A stretch of DNA of 64,000 nucleotides from Dactylonectria macrodidyma. Taxonomy: Eukaryota; Ascomycota; Sordariomycetes; Hypocreales; Nectriaceae. Positions 34,990 through 44,144 of the stretch are shown piece after piece. Under the pieces are notes generated by a model that was not told where the DNA came from, did not search any database, and worked only from the letters and a program-made list of their open reading frames with translations. Numbering within the stretch: the stretch's first letter is position 1; each line of letters begins with the position of its first letter. Position numbers and translations under genes: made by a program. The DNA lies in assembly GCA_020744425.1 (NCBI GenBank), contig JAGMUV010000046.1:1-64000 (forward strand), given 5' to 3'.

Positions 34990-35588
34990 TATCCAACACA
35001 TCCGGTGGAAGCTGAGCAGCATCCAGGAAACCCGCCTCAGCACCTTGACGCTCCTCCGTTTCAAGACGATCCAATTCATCTAAATCTTCCACCTCTCTCG
35101 CATCCATGGCCTCCGCCGCAGGAATACCTTTCTCCTCCAAATGATCCTCCATTTTTTCAATCCGCTCCAGCTTCGCAAAAGCCGCCATAATTTGAGCCTG
35201 GGTGTCCTGGACCATCTTTTGTGACAACTCCAGGGAGCTACGGAGGGCGGCCAACTCGTTTCGAGTGTCCAAACGCTGTTGACGCAACTTTTTCTTCTCA
35301 CGAACGATTCTAAGGACTAGGAGGGTGAGTCAGCACAAACACCAGAAAAGCAACCAAGGAAGGACACCCATGAGTCGCGGCCTCGGAACCTGAGCGCTCA
35401 CACGATTGATGAGCCTTCACGCATTCAGAACAACGAGAGGAACCCGGCCCAACAATGCAGGGACGCCCGGTGCGGGCGCAAAAAGCACACGGCGTCATTT
35501 CGACACCGAAAATTTCAACGAACTCTGCGAGAGTTTCGACTTCTCGATTTTTTCGCGCTGTCGAACGTTTCACGACTCTGCCCGACAT
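34907..35588 (-). CDS. Antisense gene in Gypsy element, Zn2Cys6-like plus coiled coil
   Basis: Runs opposite to pol. Exon 1 is 35,588-35,368, the intron 35,367-35,310 (58 nt, GT...CTGAC...TTAG), and exon 2 35,309-34,907; the join keeps frame and gives 207 aa. Residues about 34-63 show C-x2-C-x6-C-x8-C-x2-C-x6-C, the spacing of a fungal Zn2Cys6 cluster, although the basic residues usual between the cysteines are mostly missing. A heptad-like Leu/charged region follows (LRQQRLDTRNELAALRSS onward), then an acidic tail. Its 3' end overlaps the last 83 bp of pol on the other strand. It is free of stops within a young element, so it may be functional. A DNA- or RNA-binding regulator of the element is one possibility; function unknown. 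The 5' splice site (GTGTCC) is not a strong consensus. Confidence 0.6.
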
Positions 35589-35689
35589 ACTGTCAGCATG
35601 ATGACAGGACGAAGGAAAGGAAATTTGACGAACCAACACAAGTGGGGAGCTACGGCCTTGAGGACAAGACCATTGGGAGGGAGACATCG

Positions 35690-36143
35690 TGTCACGACCC
35701 AAGCTAAGGCGTCCAAGGGACCAAGTGGCGAAGGGTGGCAAAACCCTTGGACCTTGAGAACCAAGCGGCGAGGCTGATGAGTCAGCCTCACGGGCGAATC
35801 AGGGAAGGAGCGATGGAGCGACAGGAGCGATGGGAACGAGGGAGCAACGCTCCTCGCGCTCCATCGCTCCCATTGAAACCTTAACCTTAAATGGTCGAAC
35901 AAGAGCACGTTCGGCCACGATTGACCAAGCAGACCAGAATAGTATATATAGCTTCACTCATTCCCACTTCCCTATGTCCAGATAGCTCTCCAGCTTTCAA
36001 TACAATTTGATTACTCAAGAATACTTCTTGACATTATCAGACGTGATTCGCCACCCTACGCTCAGTACGTTACGCCCCGTTTCAGCTGCCAACATAAACC
36101 AGTCGGGTTACGGTTTACTACGTTGGGAACCTTGACCGTCACA
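35690..36143 (+). repeat. 3' LTR of Gypsy element
   Basis: 454 bp, same as 29,134-29,587 by eye, TGTCACGACC...GACCGTCACA, followed by target duplication AACTT. Confidence 0.95.
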
Positions 36144-37050
36144 AACTTAAAAAGATATAAAAAGAAGAGTATACTAATTATATAGTTCTTAGCTTAATAA
36201 TACTATTAATAGTAAGTAATTAAAAAGCACTTTTTAAATATAATGCATTCTTAGTATAATTACTTAATAAATATAAAAAAGCGTATCTAGATAGTAAAAT
36301 AGGATATTCTTTATAATAGTACTAAGTGCTTAATAAGTATGAATATTATATCCAGACCTTTACTCTTACTAATAATAAATACTAATTCAGCCCTCTTTTT
36401 TAATAGTAAGAGTATAAAATAAAGTATCTAAACCTCTTTTAAATAGCCTCTAACTTACTATCTATCCTAATAATATTAATAGAGACTAAAAGGTCATTTA
36501 ATAGTATAAGAAGGATAGTATTACTTTTATAAACTTATCTTAATTAACACACTATTAGAATAGCGCAGAATATATAATTATAGAGTAAGGAGGGTATTAT
36601 ACTACCCTCATAATAGTGATAAGTAGGATCAGCATTAGGCCATAAAGATCGGAGATATCCGTTAGTCTGAAATAACTAACTATAATCCAACTAAGAGCAG
36701 CCTCGTCTAACTTTAATCTAACTGAAATATACTTGCCCGGATGTCAATCCAACTATAAGGAGGTGCCAGTTGAGTTAAATTGGTTGATTACGCACTCTGC
36801 CAAGCCCCTGCCTGGTCAGAAATTCGAACTCTTCGTCAGACAGCTAGGACTTATTAATATCAGGAGTCTAATCGAGACACAGATCGAGACAGATGACGAG
36901 GGCTAGCAGAGCCCGATTTCCTTCTATCAGTCTTTTCCTTCAATTTCCTATCCCTATTTTCCTAGCCTACATAACAGCCGTCCTTCCAACAAGGGCCATT
37001 TTCTATTTTCCTATATTTCCTATCTATTCAGTTTGAATCCCCATTCAACC

Positions 37051-37310
37051 TGGGGGGGTATGTCACATCTATCAACCATTGAGACTGAAGACCAGTCTCA
37101 AAGGCTCGGATCTCTAGCAAACCGGTCTCGAAGACCCGGCTTCCTAACAAGCCGGTCTCAAAGACCCGGATCCCTTAGGATCCGGTCTACTGAGAACCTT
37201 ATCATAGCTATGAGGGCAACCTACAAATAGGTCTGCCGCGAGCCCTCAGTTAGATAGAAATCAAGAGCTTCTACTTATATTACAATGCACCCTTCCTTTC
37301 AGATGCAACA
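37051..37310 (+). repeat. Copia polypurine tract and 250-bp LTR
   Basis: TGGGGGGGTA at 37,051-37,060 is the polypurine tract. The LTR 37,061-37,310 begins TGTCACAT and ends AGATGCAACA. It contains three and a half tandem 30-bp units around CCGGTCTCAAAGACCCGG (37,093-37,190). It shares only its first 8 and last 8 bases with the outer 83-bp LTRs and is followed by the same primer-binding site. No left copy of this LTR exists in the window. Confidence 0.75.
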
Positions 37311-37551
37311 GTTATGAGCCCGGGAGGTTAATAACCTGTAACTTCCATTGAGAATTGCTATCGCAGCTGAAATAGGCAACCCCTACGCTAACCAGATGAG
37401 GTCGGCAGTTCGAACCCCACATCTTACAACAAGGTCGCACCGAGCGTCACACACACATCAAGCCGGGCACAGTCACACAGAGCAGTACAGCCTGCCTCTC
37501 GACACCACTATTCAGATCACCTCACGCAACAATCGCTAATCTGGGGGGGTA
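37311..37551 (+). other. Short TRIM interior with tRNA-like sequence
   Basis: Primer-binding site (37,311-37,323), non-coding interior, and a polypurine tract CTGGGGGGGTA (37,541-37,551). Within it TCGCAGCTGAAATAGG (about 37,361-37,376) resembles a tRNA D-arm/A box. AGTTCGAACCC (37,407-37,417) matches a B box at tRNA-like spacing. No protein is encoded. The element would need enzymes from a related Copia. Confidence 0.6.
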
Positions 37552-37634
37552 TGTCACATTCAGTATATCTATAGTATTTGCACTACGCATTAGCGGAGTG
37601 CGCATTCCCTTTTAGTGTAGCTGGCAATGCGACA
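37552..37634 (+). repeat. Right 83-bp LTR of TRIM-like element
   Basis: Same as 20,626-20,708 apart from one base; followed by CGTTC. Confidence 0.85.
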
Positions 37635-38390
37635 CGTTCCCCTACTGTACACTTAGAAAAATTAAGCAACTTGAATATTCTTATTTCAACAAATTCTTGT
37701 GGTTCTCGACATGGAACGCAAGGGAAGCCCCCTATTGTCCTCTCACAATGTTGTAAAACAAGGCACTTTCATTATCAAATGTTAGTAGATTGCTTTAGAA
37801 ACCATATTTCCACTCACCACGACCGCCATAGTACCATTCTAATGAGTTCCTGCAGTACCACTTATACATGCAGCAATGAAGATCCAACTTGTGGGCGCTA
37901 AAAAAAAACAGGACAGCGTTGCAGTATGTCAACGTCTTCTACAAGCGAATCGTACATGAAACTGCCGAAGGCGCCAGAAAGCAAGGAAGGATACCACCAC
38001 AAACCACCAGGTCGAGCTATTATCTAAAACAATTGAATTAGCGACAGAACGGGCAGACGGGACTGGAGAACAGCCCATTAATATCATCGTATACTTTGAG
38101 TGCCTTGCTGGTTATTGATTAAGAGTTCATAGGTATCTTCAGAATGATTTGTATATTGTTTTAGCTGTGATATTACAAGCGGCGCACTGAGATTCCCCCT
38201 CATGATGACAGGGGTCATGTGGGGCGAGGTATGTAACGGAGATTTTTAACAATTGATGGGATTGGGACAGTTCAGATCCTAAACTCGGACAGCGTCGCGG
38301 ACCGATTCTCATCGCCATACGCCTCCTCCCCGTAGACTAAATCCGTAACCCCAAATCCAATCCACCACTCAAAGGATCCTTAGTCTCCTC

Positions 38391-38767
38391 TCAAGCATGA
38401 CAGTTTCTTCCTCCGGGCCATCCAAAATACACCACCGTCCCATCCCCACCTCCATTGATCAGCCGCGCCTTATAACAATGAGCCCTAGCCCCATTCTCAC
38501 TGTTCCTCACCAACCCCATCTGCATCCCCCCAGTCGACCTTTGCCAGTCATATGCCTCGATATTCTTATGCCACGCCACGCGCTCATCCTCCTTCGCCGG
38601 GTCCGCAAACACCCCGCTGCCTATCTCGGGGAATGTATTTGGGTGGTCCCTGTCATTTGTGTAGCCGCCGTAGTAGGCGTCTGTGTTGAAATTAGCATGT
38701 TATATTGATTGAAGATGAAGAAAAACTAGCGCTAACCAGCAGAAGCTATTGACAAGAAGACATCCAT
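38391..38767 (-). CDS. Small predicted protein, two exons, 106 aa
   Basis: Exon 1 38,767-38,737 (MDVFLSIASA...), intron 38,736-38,681 (56 nt; 5' GTTAGC, branch GCTAAT, 3' ACACAG), exon 2 38,680-38,391. The join is in frame. The product is rich in Gly, Asn and Asp (DAYYGGYTNDRDHPNTF, then HKNIEAYDWQR and GGGDGTVVYFGWPGG) and has two cysteines. The N-terminus is too short for a convincing signal peptide, so a longer upstream exon or a truncated gene is possible. I recognise no family; it could be a fragment of a secreted protein. Composition is coding-like and unlike the surrounding spacer. Confidence 0.35.
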
Positions 38768-40533
38768 ATCCTAGCCACCAATGGATCGGAATAGCCATTG
38801 ATCCGTCAAACAGCGGATCTCAACATGATGAGCTGACGGTCCACCGTCTGCCAAATTCTTGAATGCTACGGGGAACTTTACAAGTGGCAAGCTAGAGATG
38901 GATCAGCTTACCCAACTGCCGTCCTAACAACCAATATTCACATATGGTTTTATCTTGGTGTTGGTCAGTGGATGAAACCAAATTAGGCTAATGACAGAAA
39001 TAGGACTCTCTGGTAAGCCGGGGAATCCAAATAGGTAGTCGGGCCGCTCCATATCGGCGGTGACTACGGAGGCAGAGCCAAAAAGTCGTTGCCCAACTTG
39101 ATTAACACCACATCCTCCAATCCCTGTTAGTTACTTGTGGGTACATACGCTTCAATCTGCTTTAGAAGGCCTCTTCCCTATTATCCCTATAAATTTAGGG
39201 GCTATCTCAAATTTAGCGTTGTAGTTACTTATTAGAGTGTACTAGAGGATACTGGCCTCTAGTAGTATCAAATTGGTTCGATGTACTCCTTGTACTTACT
39301 CTAGCTGTGGCATTATTATTGCTTTTTCTTGGGCAACGACTTTTTGGCCTTGCCTCCGTATTGAAGCTTGTCTTAGCCATGTCTCCCAACTGCCGGCGGA
39401 GAATCCAGGTCCGCCAATGCCCCAACGAGAATTCTAGATTCCCCTCTCAACGCCACTGGAGTTGATGTGTTGGCTTCAGACGAGTGAGAACTTGTTTAGG
39501 CCCTAACATGCAATGCATGTGACAGCCACAACTGAGGATATGCAAAAGCCTGGAACGTCTTAGTGTGGGGGCGTAGGACTAGGCTCGGCTATGTTGTAGA
39601 GAGCCTGGTAGGCCCTCGGGCAAGTCTTATTGCCAGCCGGCGGTCCAGACGAAAGAGTGAAGAGGGGCGTATTCAGCTGATGATCGTGGTCGCTTACGAG
39701 ACGTGCCTCTGCCTGGCAGCGGCCTGGTATCGACGGCCGCTATCGGGGCCATGGTGTCATGATACCAGGGGGGACGGCAGCTGAGCCTAGCGAGAGTGTC
39801 ATTTCTGGTGAGTTCTGCACGCCACGTATTGCCAGTCCAGGCTTGTGAGCCTTTCACAAGCTGTTAACTTCTTGGTCAGGCCATGAGCATTCACTCGTTT
39901 TTGACTGTAATCGCGGACACGCTGTTGTGGTCTGTGCCCCACTTGCGCCTGGCCTCATTCCTCCCTCTATACCACAGAGAGTGATCCACAATAATGATGC
40001 ACAGCACCAAGAATCAGGCTGCGATAACGACGGAATGGTCTCCCTCCCAGGATTCAATGTCTCGTCAGGATGCACGTCTTGAGCAACACAAAGAGGGTCA
40101 TTTGATCACTGACCACCGGTCGGGCCCCCCTCAAACGTAGCACGGCCGATCACGGGATGGTTTGCCAAAGCCGGTGGCTGCATATGGCGTAGGTCAGCCC
40201 GACGTCTAACAGCTCTCAATTGGCTTTCGAGTTGAAAATTTGTTTGGGGCTCTAGCTCATTCCACCACAGTTCCCCTGCGTGGAGCGTGACTTCTAGTTT
40301 GCCGGGCAGAGTACCGTGACCGTCTTGCGGCGTGTCCCGGCCGCACTACTTGTCGTGGCGCACACACCGCTCTTTTATCAAATGCGAGCCATCATTTTTC
40401 AGCGAGTTTATTTAATGAAGACCTTGCCCGTACTGCAAGTTCTGCCCAATTCCGGAATCGTTGCAATGTAAAGCAAAAAGGCACCACTACGAACCGACGA
40501 GAATGCGGACTAGCAGATGCATGGACCCTCACA
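38768..40533. other. Intergenic, no gene seen
   Basis: Ordinary base composition with scattered short open frames on both strands, none with motifs, introns or codon pattern that I can support. Confidence 0.5.
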
Positions 40534-43103
40534 ATGGCAACGAAAAACGTTGTTTCTGACCTCTCGACATCCTGCGTCCGAATATTTTTTCTCCTCTTCG
40601 ATGGAGGCACGTTCTCTGACCTCTCTACGGACAGCCAGCATGCTCTGCGTCGAGCATGGGGCATGCTTGAACACTGGAGAAACCACCGCATCGTATCTAC
40701 AGGTCTGCTTGACGAAAAACTAAATGGCCGACCGTATCTGCAATTTACTGTCTTGAACTCTTTGGAGACAATTTTAAAGATTTTACGGCATTGTGGGTTT
40801 TTGTCTATACTGAACAGCATGGAAGGATATCGACTAATTCAAGTACAGGGGCGATCAGCGCCGCCCCATGTGACGAATTGAGTAAACTCCTGGAAGACCA
40901 GCGCCTCCGAGATCATCGCACGCAGATCGCACAAGATGCAGACATTGCTCTGGAACGGGCGGCCAGTGTGCAAAAATTAACACAGGGACCAGCGCCCAAT
41001 TATAACGGCGGCAATGACGGCGGCAATGACGGCGGCAAGGACGCCGATACCTCTTCCTTTCTTCACGATTTGAGCGGACTTGAACGCGAAATAAGCGCCG
41101 TGGAAACGCTGTTATACCAACTCGATGCCGTTGTGACAGTTAGGCCTCGTATACATACGGAATAGCTTATAAGCGAGCGATCGAAGAAGGAATATGGCGA
41201 AAACCGAAAACTCTGGAGCTCTGGAAACGACGGCCTCAACTTCGACAACTTCTACTCGCCCGACAACGAGAAGTTCTACGTACAATCTCCTTATCATCGC
41301 CTAGACCCGGATGCGGACGAAATACGCCTCCTTGAATTAGTCGCTAGTCAGGGCCATGACGCTCTTGAGTTCAGTCTCGTTGACAACATCCCGCTGGACG
41401 AGGTGGAAGCAAATTATTGGGCCATCTCTTACAACGCTGGAAATCCCAAAGATATTAGAAAGATCAAAGTGGATGGCCTTGAATTCAACATCTTCGCATC
41501 CGCTTTTGCTGCTCTCCAAGAAGTGCACAAATGCCTCAAAAGGGAAATTTCGAAGGGCAAAAATGTTGGTGCTCGCATGATCTGGGTGGACCAGGTGTGT
41601 ATCGACCAAAGCGATCACACTGAAAGGTCGCATCAAGTTGCGATGATGCGTCAAATCTACGAGAATGCCAATGAAGTCCTGGTATGGCTGGGACCTGATC
41701 CCAGGGATGGTTTGGTTTTCGACTGGCTCCATCGTCAAGCCGCGCTTGTCGGAGATTATATTCGGGGACCGCTGAAGGCCTTGGACGACTCGGAGGTGGT
41801 AATAAAGGCAAACGACTATCAGCTTCGCGCCGCAAAGAACTCCATGGAGATTTTACCGAGACCGGAACTCATGAAATTGCTAGGAGGGTTCGCGGACTTC
41901 ATGTCCTTGCCATGGTGGACCAGATGTTGGGTTGCCCAGGAGTTGATCGTGGCAAGGGAGGCCAGGCTTCTCTTTGGAGATAGAATGATTCAATGGTTTG
42001 CCTTTGTGACCGCTATGGGGGCTTTCAGGCCCGCTTTGGAATGGCTGATCGAAGATGGGCCCAATATTTCAAACTTCACCGACAACGAGCTTGCCATCGT
42101 CAGAGCGGCGCTTGACTCGTTCAAAGCGATGCGAGTTTTCAGCTTCTTCCGGGGGATAAGGGAGTTACGGGACCATTCACCGACAATAAACTTGAAGACC
42201 TTGCTTGAGCATTCCCGCGGTTGTCAAGCCTCCGACTCACGAGACAGAATATACGCATTCCTCTCGCTTGCTGATTCCAGCTATGGCGTTGAGATCAACT
42301 ATACGGAGCAAAACACGCACGAGAACCTCCTCATACACACCGCCACGAGAATTGTTCTCACGGAACAACGATTGGATATTCTCAGTCATCTGGACCATGA
42401 TGATCGGCCTGTTAGCAGTGTCCTACCCAGCTGGGTTCCAAACTGGACATCCCCGCGGACTCAGGAAGGATCCTTGTTGTACATCGACACACAGTTTGCA
42501 CACTTCCCATACTTCAAATACGCGAAGTTCGACGCATCCAGTGGCCACAAAACATTGGCCAAGTTTCGATTGGAGAGTCAGGAAGGTCCCCATCCATTCA
42601 ACGTGTTGAGTGTGCGGGGATTAGTTATTGATGTTGTGGCATCGATTGGCTCCTTCGGCGCACCTGAGAATCCCGACACCCGGACGTCAGAGAAGCTAGA
42701 AAATTGGCAACAAATGTTAACGGACCACAGCACTCAAGATTTTGCCATTGACATGTCAGTCGAGGACGCTCTACTCCATATCGCGAGCCTGGAAGTTGGT
42801 ATTGAGGCGGCGTGCACGGAGAGTAAGTCTTCCCTGACTGAATTCATGAACTCTCTGAACAATTGGATAAAAGGCTGGCATTTTTGTATTTCACCAAAGG
42901 GTTACTTAGGGTTAGCCAGCCCCGGAGCTCAACCAACAGACTTCATATGTATCTTACTAGGTGCTCGGATCCCTTACATCTTACGCAAAGTTGGTTCTTA
43001 TTATACCATTGTTGGCGAAGCTTATGTGCAGGGACTAATGCATGGGAAAGCAATATCGCTAGTGGGGCGTAGCTTGGAGGATGAGGTATTGAACATAATT
43101 TGA
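40534..43103 (+). CDS. HET-domain (heterokaryon incompatibility) protein
   Basis: Exon 1 40,534-40,733, intron 40,734-40,825 (GTATCT...ACTGAAC...GGAAG), then an open frame to 43,103. A TAG at 41,163 is in frame and probably lies in a second small intron (about 41,139-41,186, branch CTTAT). If not, the gene carries a nonsense mutation. With both introns removed it codes for about 809 aa. An N-terminal helical, charged region with a GGNDGGNDGGKD linker precedes the HET domain. That domain starts near 41,415 and shows YWAISYNAG, MIWVDQVCIDQ and YENANEVLVWLGPD, the three usual HET blocks. The C-terminal half has the DSRDRIYAFLSLA motif typical of these proteins. HET domains trigger cell death when incompatible hyphae fuse. 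It stands alone between transposon-rich blocks, as these genes often do. Confidence 0.85.
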
Positions 43104-43293
43104 TCAGGCATCTTTCAACCAGGCGAACACGAAGTCAACGTGGACCCATGCGACTTTATTAAACTCTGTATCCTCTCTTCTGTATCAGACTGCCTTATGA
43201 GGTAGTCATTGAACTTTGTTGTTCATTCTCTTGCATAAAAGAAGTCATGCTCATTACTAACTAACTCGGGACACCCCACCACATCGCCCACAA

Positions 43294-44144
43294 ATGGCAT
43301 TGGAATACGCAAATCTCGCTAGCAGAATGGGCTGCTGTAAAATCTGGATCTCAGGAGTCAGATAATTTCAACACTTTACACGTTTTTGACGTTGACATAA
43401 CCAGCATGCCGGCAATCGTACTATCGATGACGCTATCAATCCCGATTCCGCCGAGTGCTGGCTAACACAACCACCTCGTCATTCCCGAACTTGTACGAGA
43501 TTACGAAACAGACACGACGAAGATGGTACAATACTGAGCCTAACAGGCAGTGATAGACTGTGTTTAGTGTACTTTTACTCCAATCATGGTGGCTTAGTCA
43601 TGCCCGTGGCGAAAATGCTGTCTAGATTATGCCAGACTCGAGGGGGCGACTTCAATTTGTTCAACCAGCCGCCGTTCACCCGCGATTACTTTAGGAGGAT
43701 ATTTGGAATTCTATTCGATCCAGAAACGCTCCCTGAGGTCTCAGAACTCTGCGGGAGCGAACCTTACTTCGTGAAATTTTCCATGGGTCCGCACGATGGT
43801 AAGATCTTAACTGAATGAGAAGTCGTATTACTAATGTTTTACTCGCCCAAAAAGGTTTTGTGCTCGTAACGTCTGGTCGAGAAAGAGAGAAGTATGGTCT
43901 GGTTGCATCTTACCACCGCGGGGACCGCATGACGAGGGGAATCATACACTGCCGAGATTTTACAAATATCATTAGACTCCTCAAGAATTCAGTTGATCTG
44001 TGGAGCCATCCAATACGTGTTGCCCTATTACTCAGCCGCATTATTATTGACAATACCGTCGGGCAGATTAACGAAAATTCCCGACACCTTACTGAAAATA
44101 TCGAAGTGGCCACTGGCCACTGGCTAGAACTATTACGATTTTAG
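43294..44144 (+). CDS. Conserved fungal protein, 3' end truncated
   Basis: Exon 2 43,405-43,798 and exon 3 43,855-44,144 are joined by a textbook intron (GTAAGA...TACTAAT...AAAAAG, 56 nt). A first exon 43,294-43,356 ending at a weak GTCAGA splice site would keep frame (248 aa total) but is tentative. The product carries conserved-looking blocks such as KMLSRLCQTRGGDFNLFNQPP, DPETLPEVSELCGSEPYF, TSGREREKYGL and the C-terminal IEVATGHW. These resemble the N-terminal part of long ascomycete hypothetical proteins that continue into a helical membrane-associated region. Here the frame ends just where an AT-rich block begins, so the 3' part appears lost. Function unknown. Confidence 0.6.

Larger units (their letters stand above)
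29129..36148 (+). mobile_element. Intact Ty3/Gypsy chromovirus
   Basis: LTRs at 29,134-29,587 and 35,690-36,143, both 454 bp, TG...CA, identical as far as I can compare by eye. Target duplication AACTT at 29,129-29,133 and 36,144-36,148. The total of 7,010 bp includes gag, pol with a chromodomain, and an antisense gene. No RIP-type damage is visible although it sits in a strongly RIPed hAT element, so it inserted after that mutation phase or escaped it. Confidence 0.95.
27600..36560 (+). pseudogene. hAT transposase relic, RIPed and interrupted
   Basis: AT-rich plus-strand sequence from about 27,600 to 29,133 and from 36,149 to about 36,560, with the Gypsy element in between. Near 28,850-29,060 the degraded frame reads like the hAT C-terminal region of fungal transposases (FFPSFKYFLMHLEELK, then KLNKYYNKL...YINTIVLY), which resembles the usual 'LE..K..Y' and 'W.KL..YY.LT..sp.Y..A..L.P' pattern. 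After the insertion, pieces resembling the dimerisation domain appear near 36,340-36,400. Many stops; dead. The TIR and target-site evidence is stronger than this translation. Confidence 0.45.
25688..36807 (+). mobile_element. hAT-type DNA transposon with 20-bp TIR
   Basis: CAGAGTGCGTAATCAACCAA at 25,696-25,715 is repeated in perfect inverted orientation at 36,780-36,799. The element is flanked by 8-bp duplications CCAAGCCC (25,688-25,695 and 36,800-36,807). An 8-bp duplication and a CAG-initial terminus are hAT hallmarks. Precise removal of the element and one duplication restores the Copia reading frame across an LTKP-LPGQ junction. Without the Gypsy insert it is about 4.1 kb. Ends of about 250-300 bp are GC-normal, while the interior is heavily RIPed. 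Confidence 0.85.
20890..36906 (+). pseudogene. Ty1/Copia gag-pol, split and RIP-mutated
   Basis: One frame runs from ATG 20,890 to 25,695 and resumes at 36,808, ending at TAG 36,904-36,906, about 1,635 codons without the insert. Order: gag with a degraded zinc knuckle (around 21,708-21,755), protease DSGSDTH (about 22,117), GAG-pre-integrase (RLGHLNAR, 22,580), integrase with IDLFSFY...IKDEYTG and an HRDNN motif (22,750-22,980), an acidic linker, reverse transcriptase (WVFKYKTDKHG at 24,285; YIDDIVLL near 24,702), RNase H (ASDAAFADD, STEAELLA), and the terminal ADSLTKP box. That box is completed by PLPGQKFELFVRQLGL-type sequence after the insertion. In-frame stops are mostly former Trp (TGG to TAG/TGA) or Gln codons, the signature of mild RIP; there is no frameshift. 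Copia domain order (integrase before RT) is clear. Confidence 0.9.
20621..37639 (+). mobile_element. Composite LTR element (TRIM-like host plus Copia)
   Basis: The whole stack is bounded by 5-bp target duplications CGTTC (20,621-20,625 and 37,635-37,639) and by two 83-bp LTRs that differ at one base. Between them, in order: a tRNA primer site, a Copia gag-pol frame, a polypurine tract, a different 250-bp LTR, a second identical primer site, about 240 bp of non-coding DNA, a second polypurine tract, and the right 83-bp LTR. A hAT element and a Gypsy element are nested inside. Removing those nested insertions leaves about 5.9 kb. The outer parts (83-bp LTR, 240-bp interior, 83-bp LTR) form a complete miniature element of about 0.4 kb. 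Confidence 0.85.

Noticed and set aside
36780..36860. Inversion of a Copia segment, suggested by the inverted CAGAGTGCG sequence
   Set aside because: The sequences outside the inverted repeat are direct duplications (CCAAGCCC), which fits transposon insertion and not inversion.
37578..37901. Plus-strand open frame crossing the right LTR
   Set aside because: Begins inside the 83-bp LTR and continues into spacer; no motif, and the junction is an insertion boundary.
40392..40820. Minus-strand open frame opposite the HET gene 5' end
   Set aside because: Overlaps exon 1 and intron 1 of the HET gene, no recognisable motif; the plus-strand model with consistent splice phases is better.
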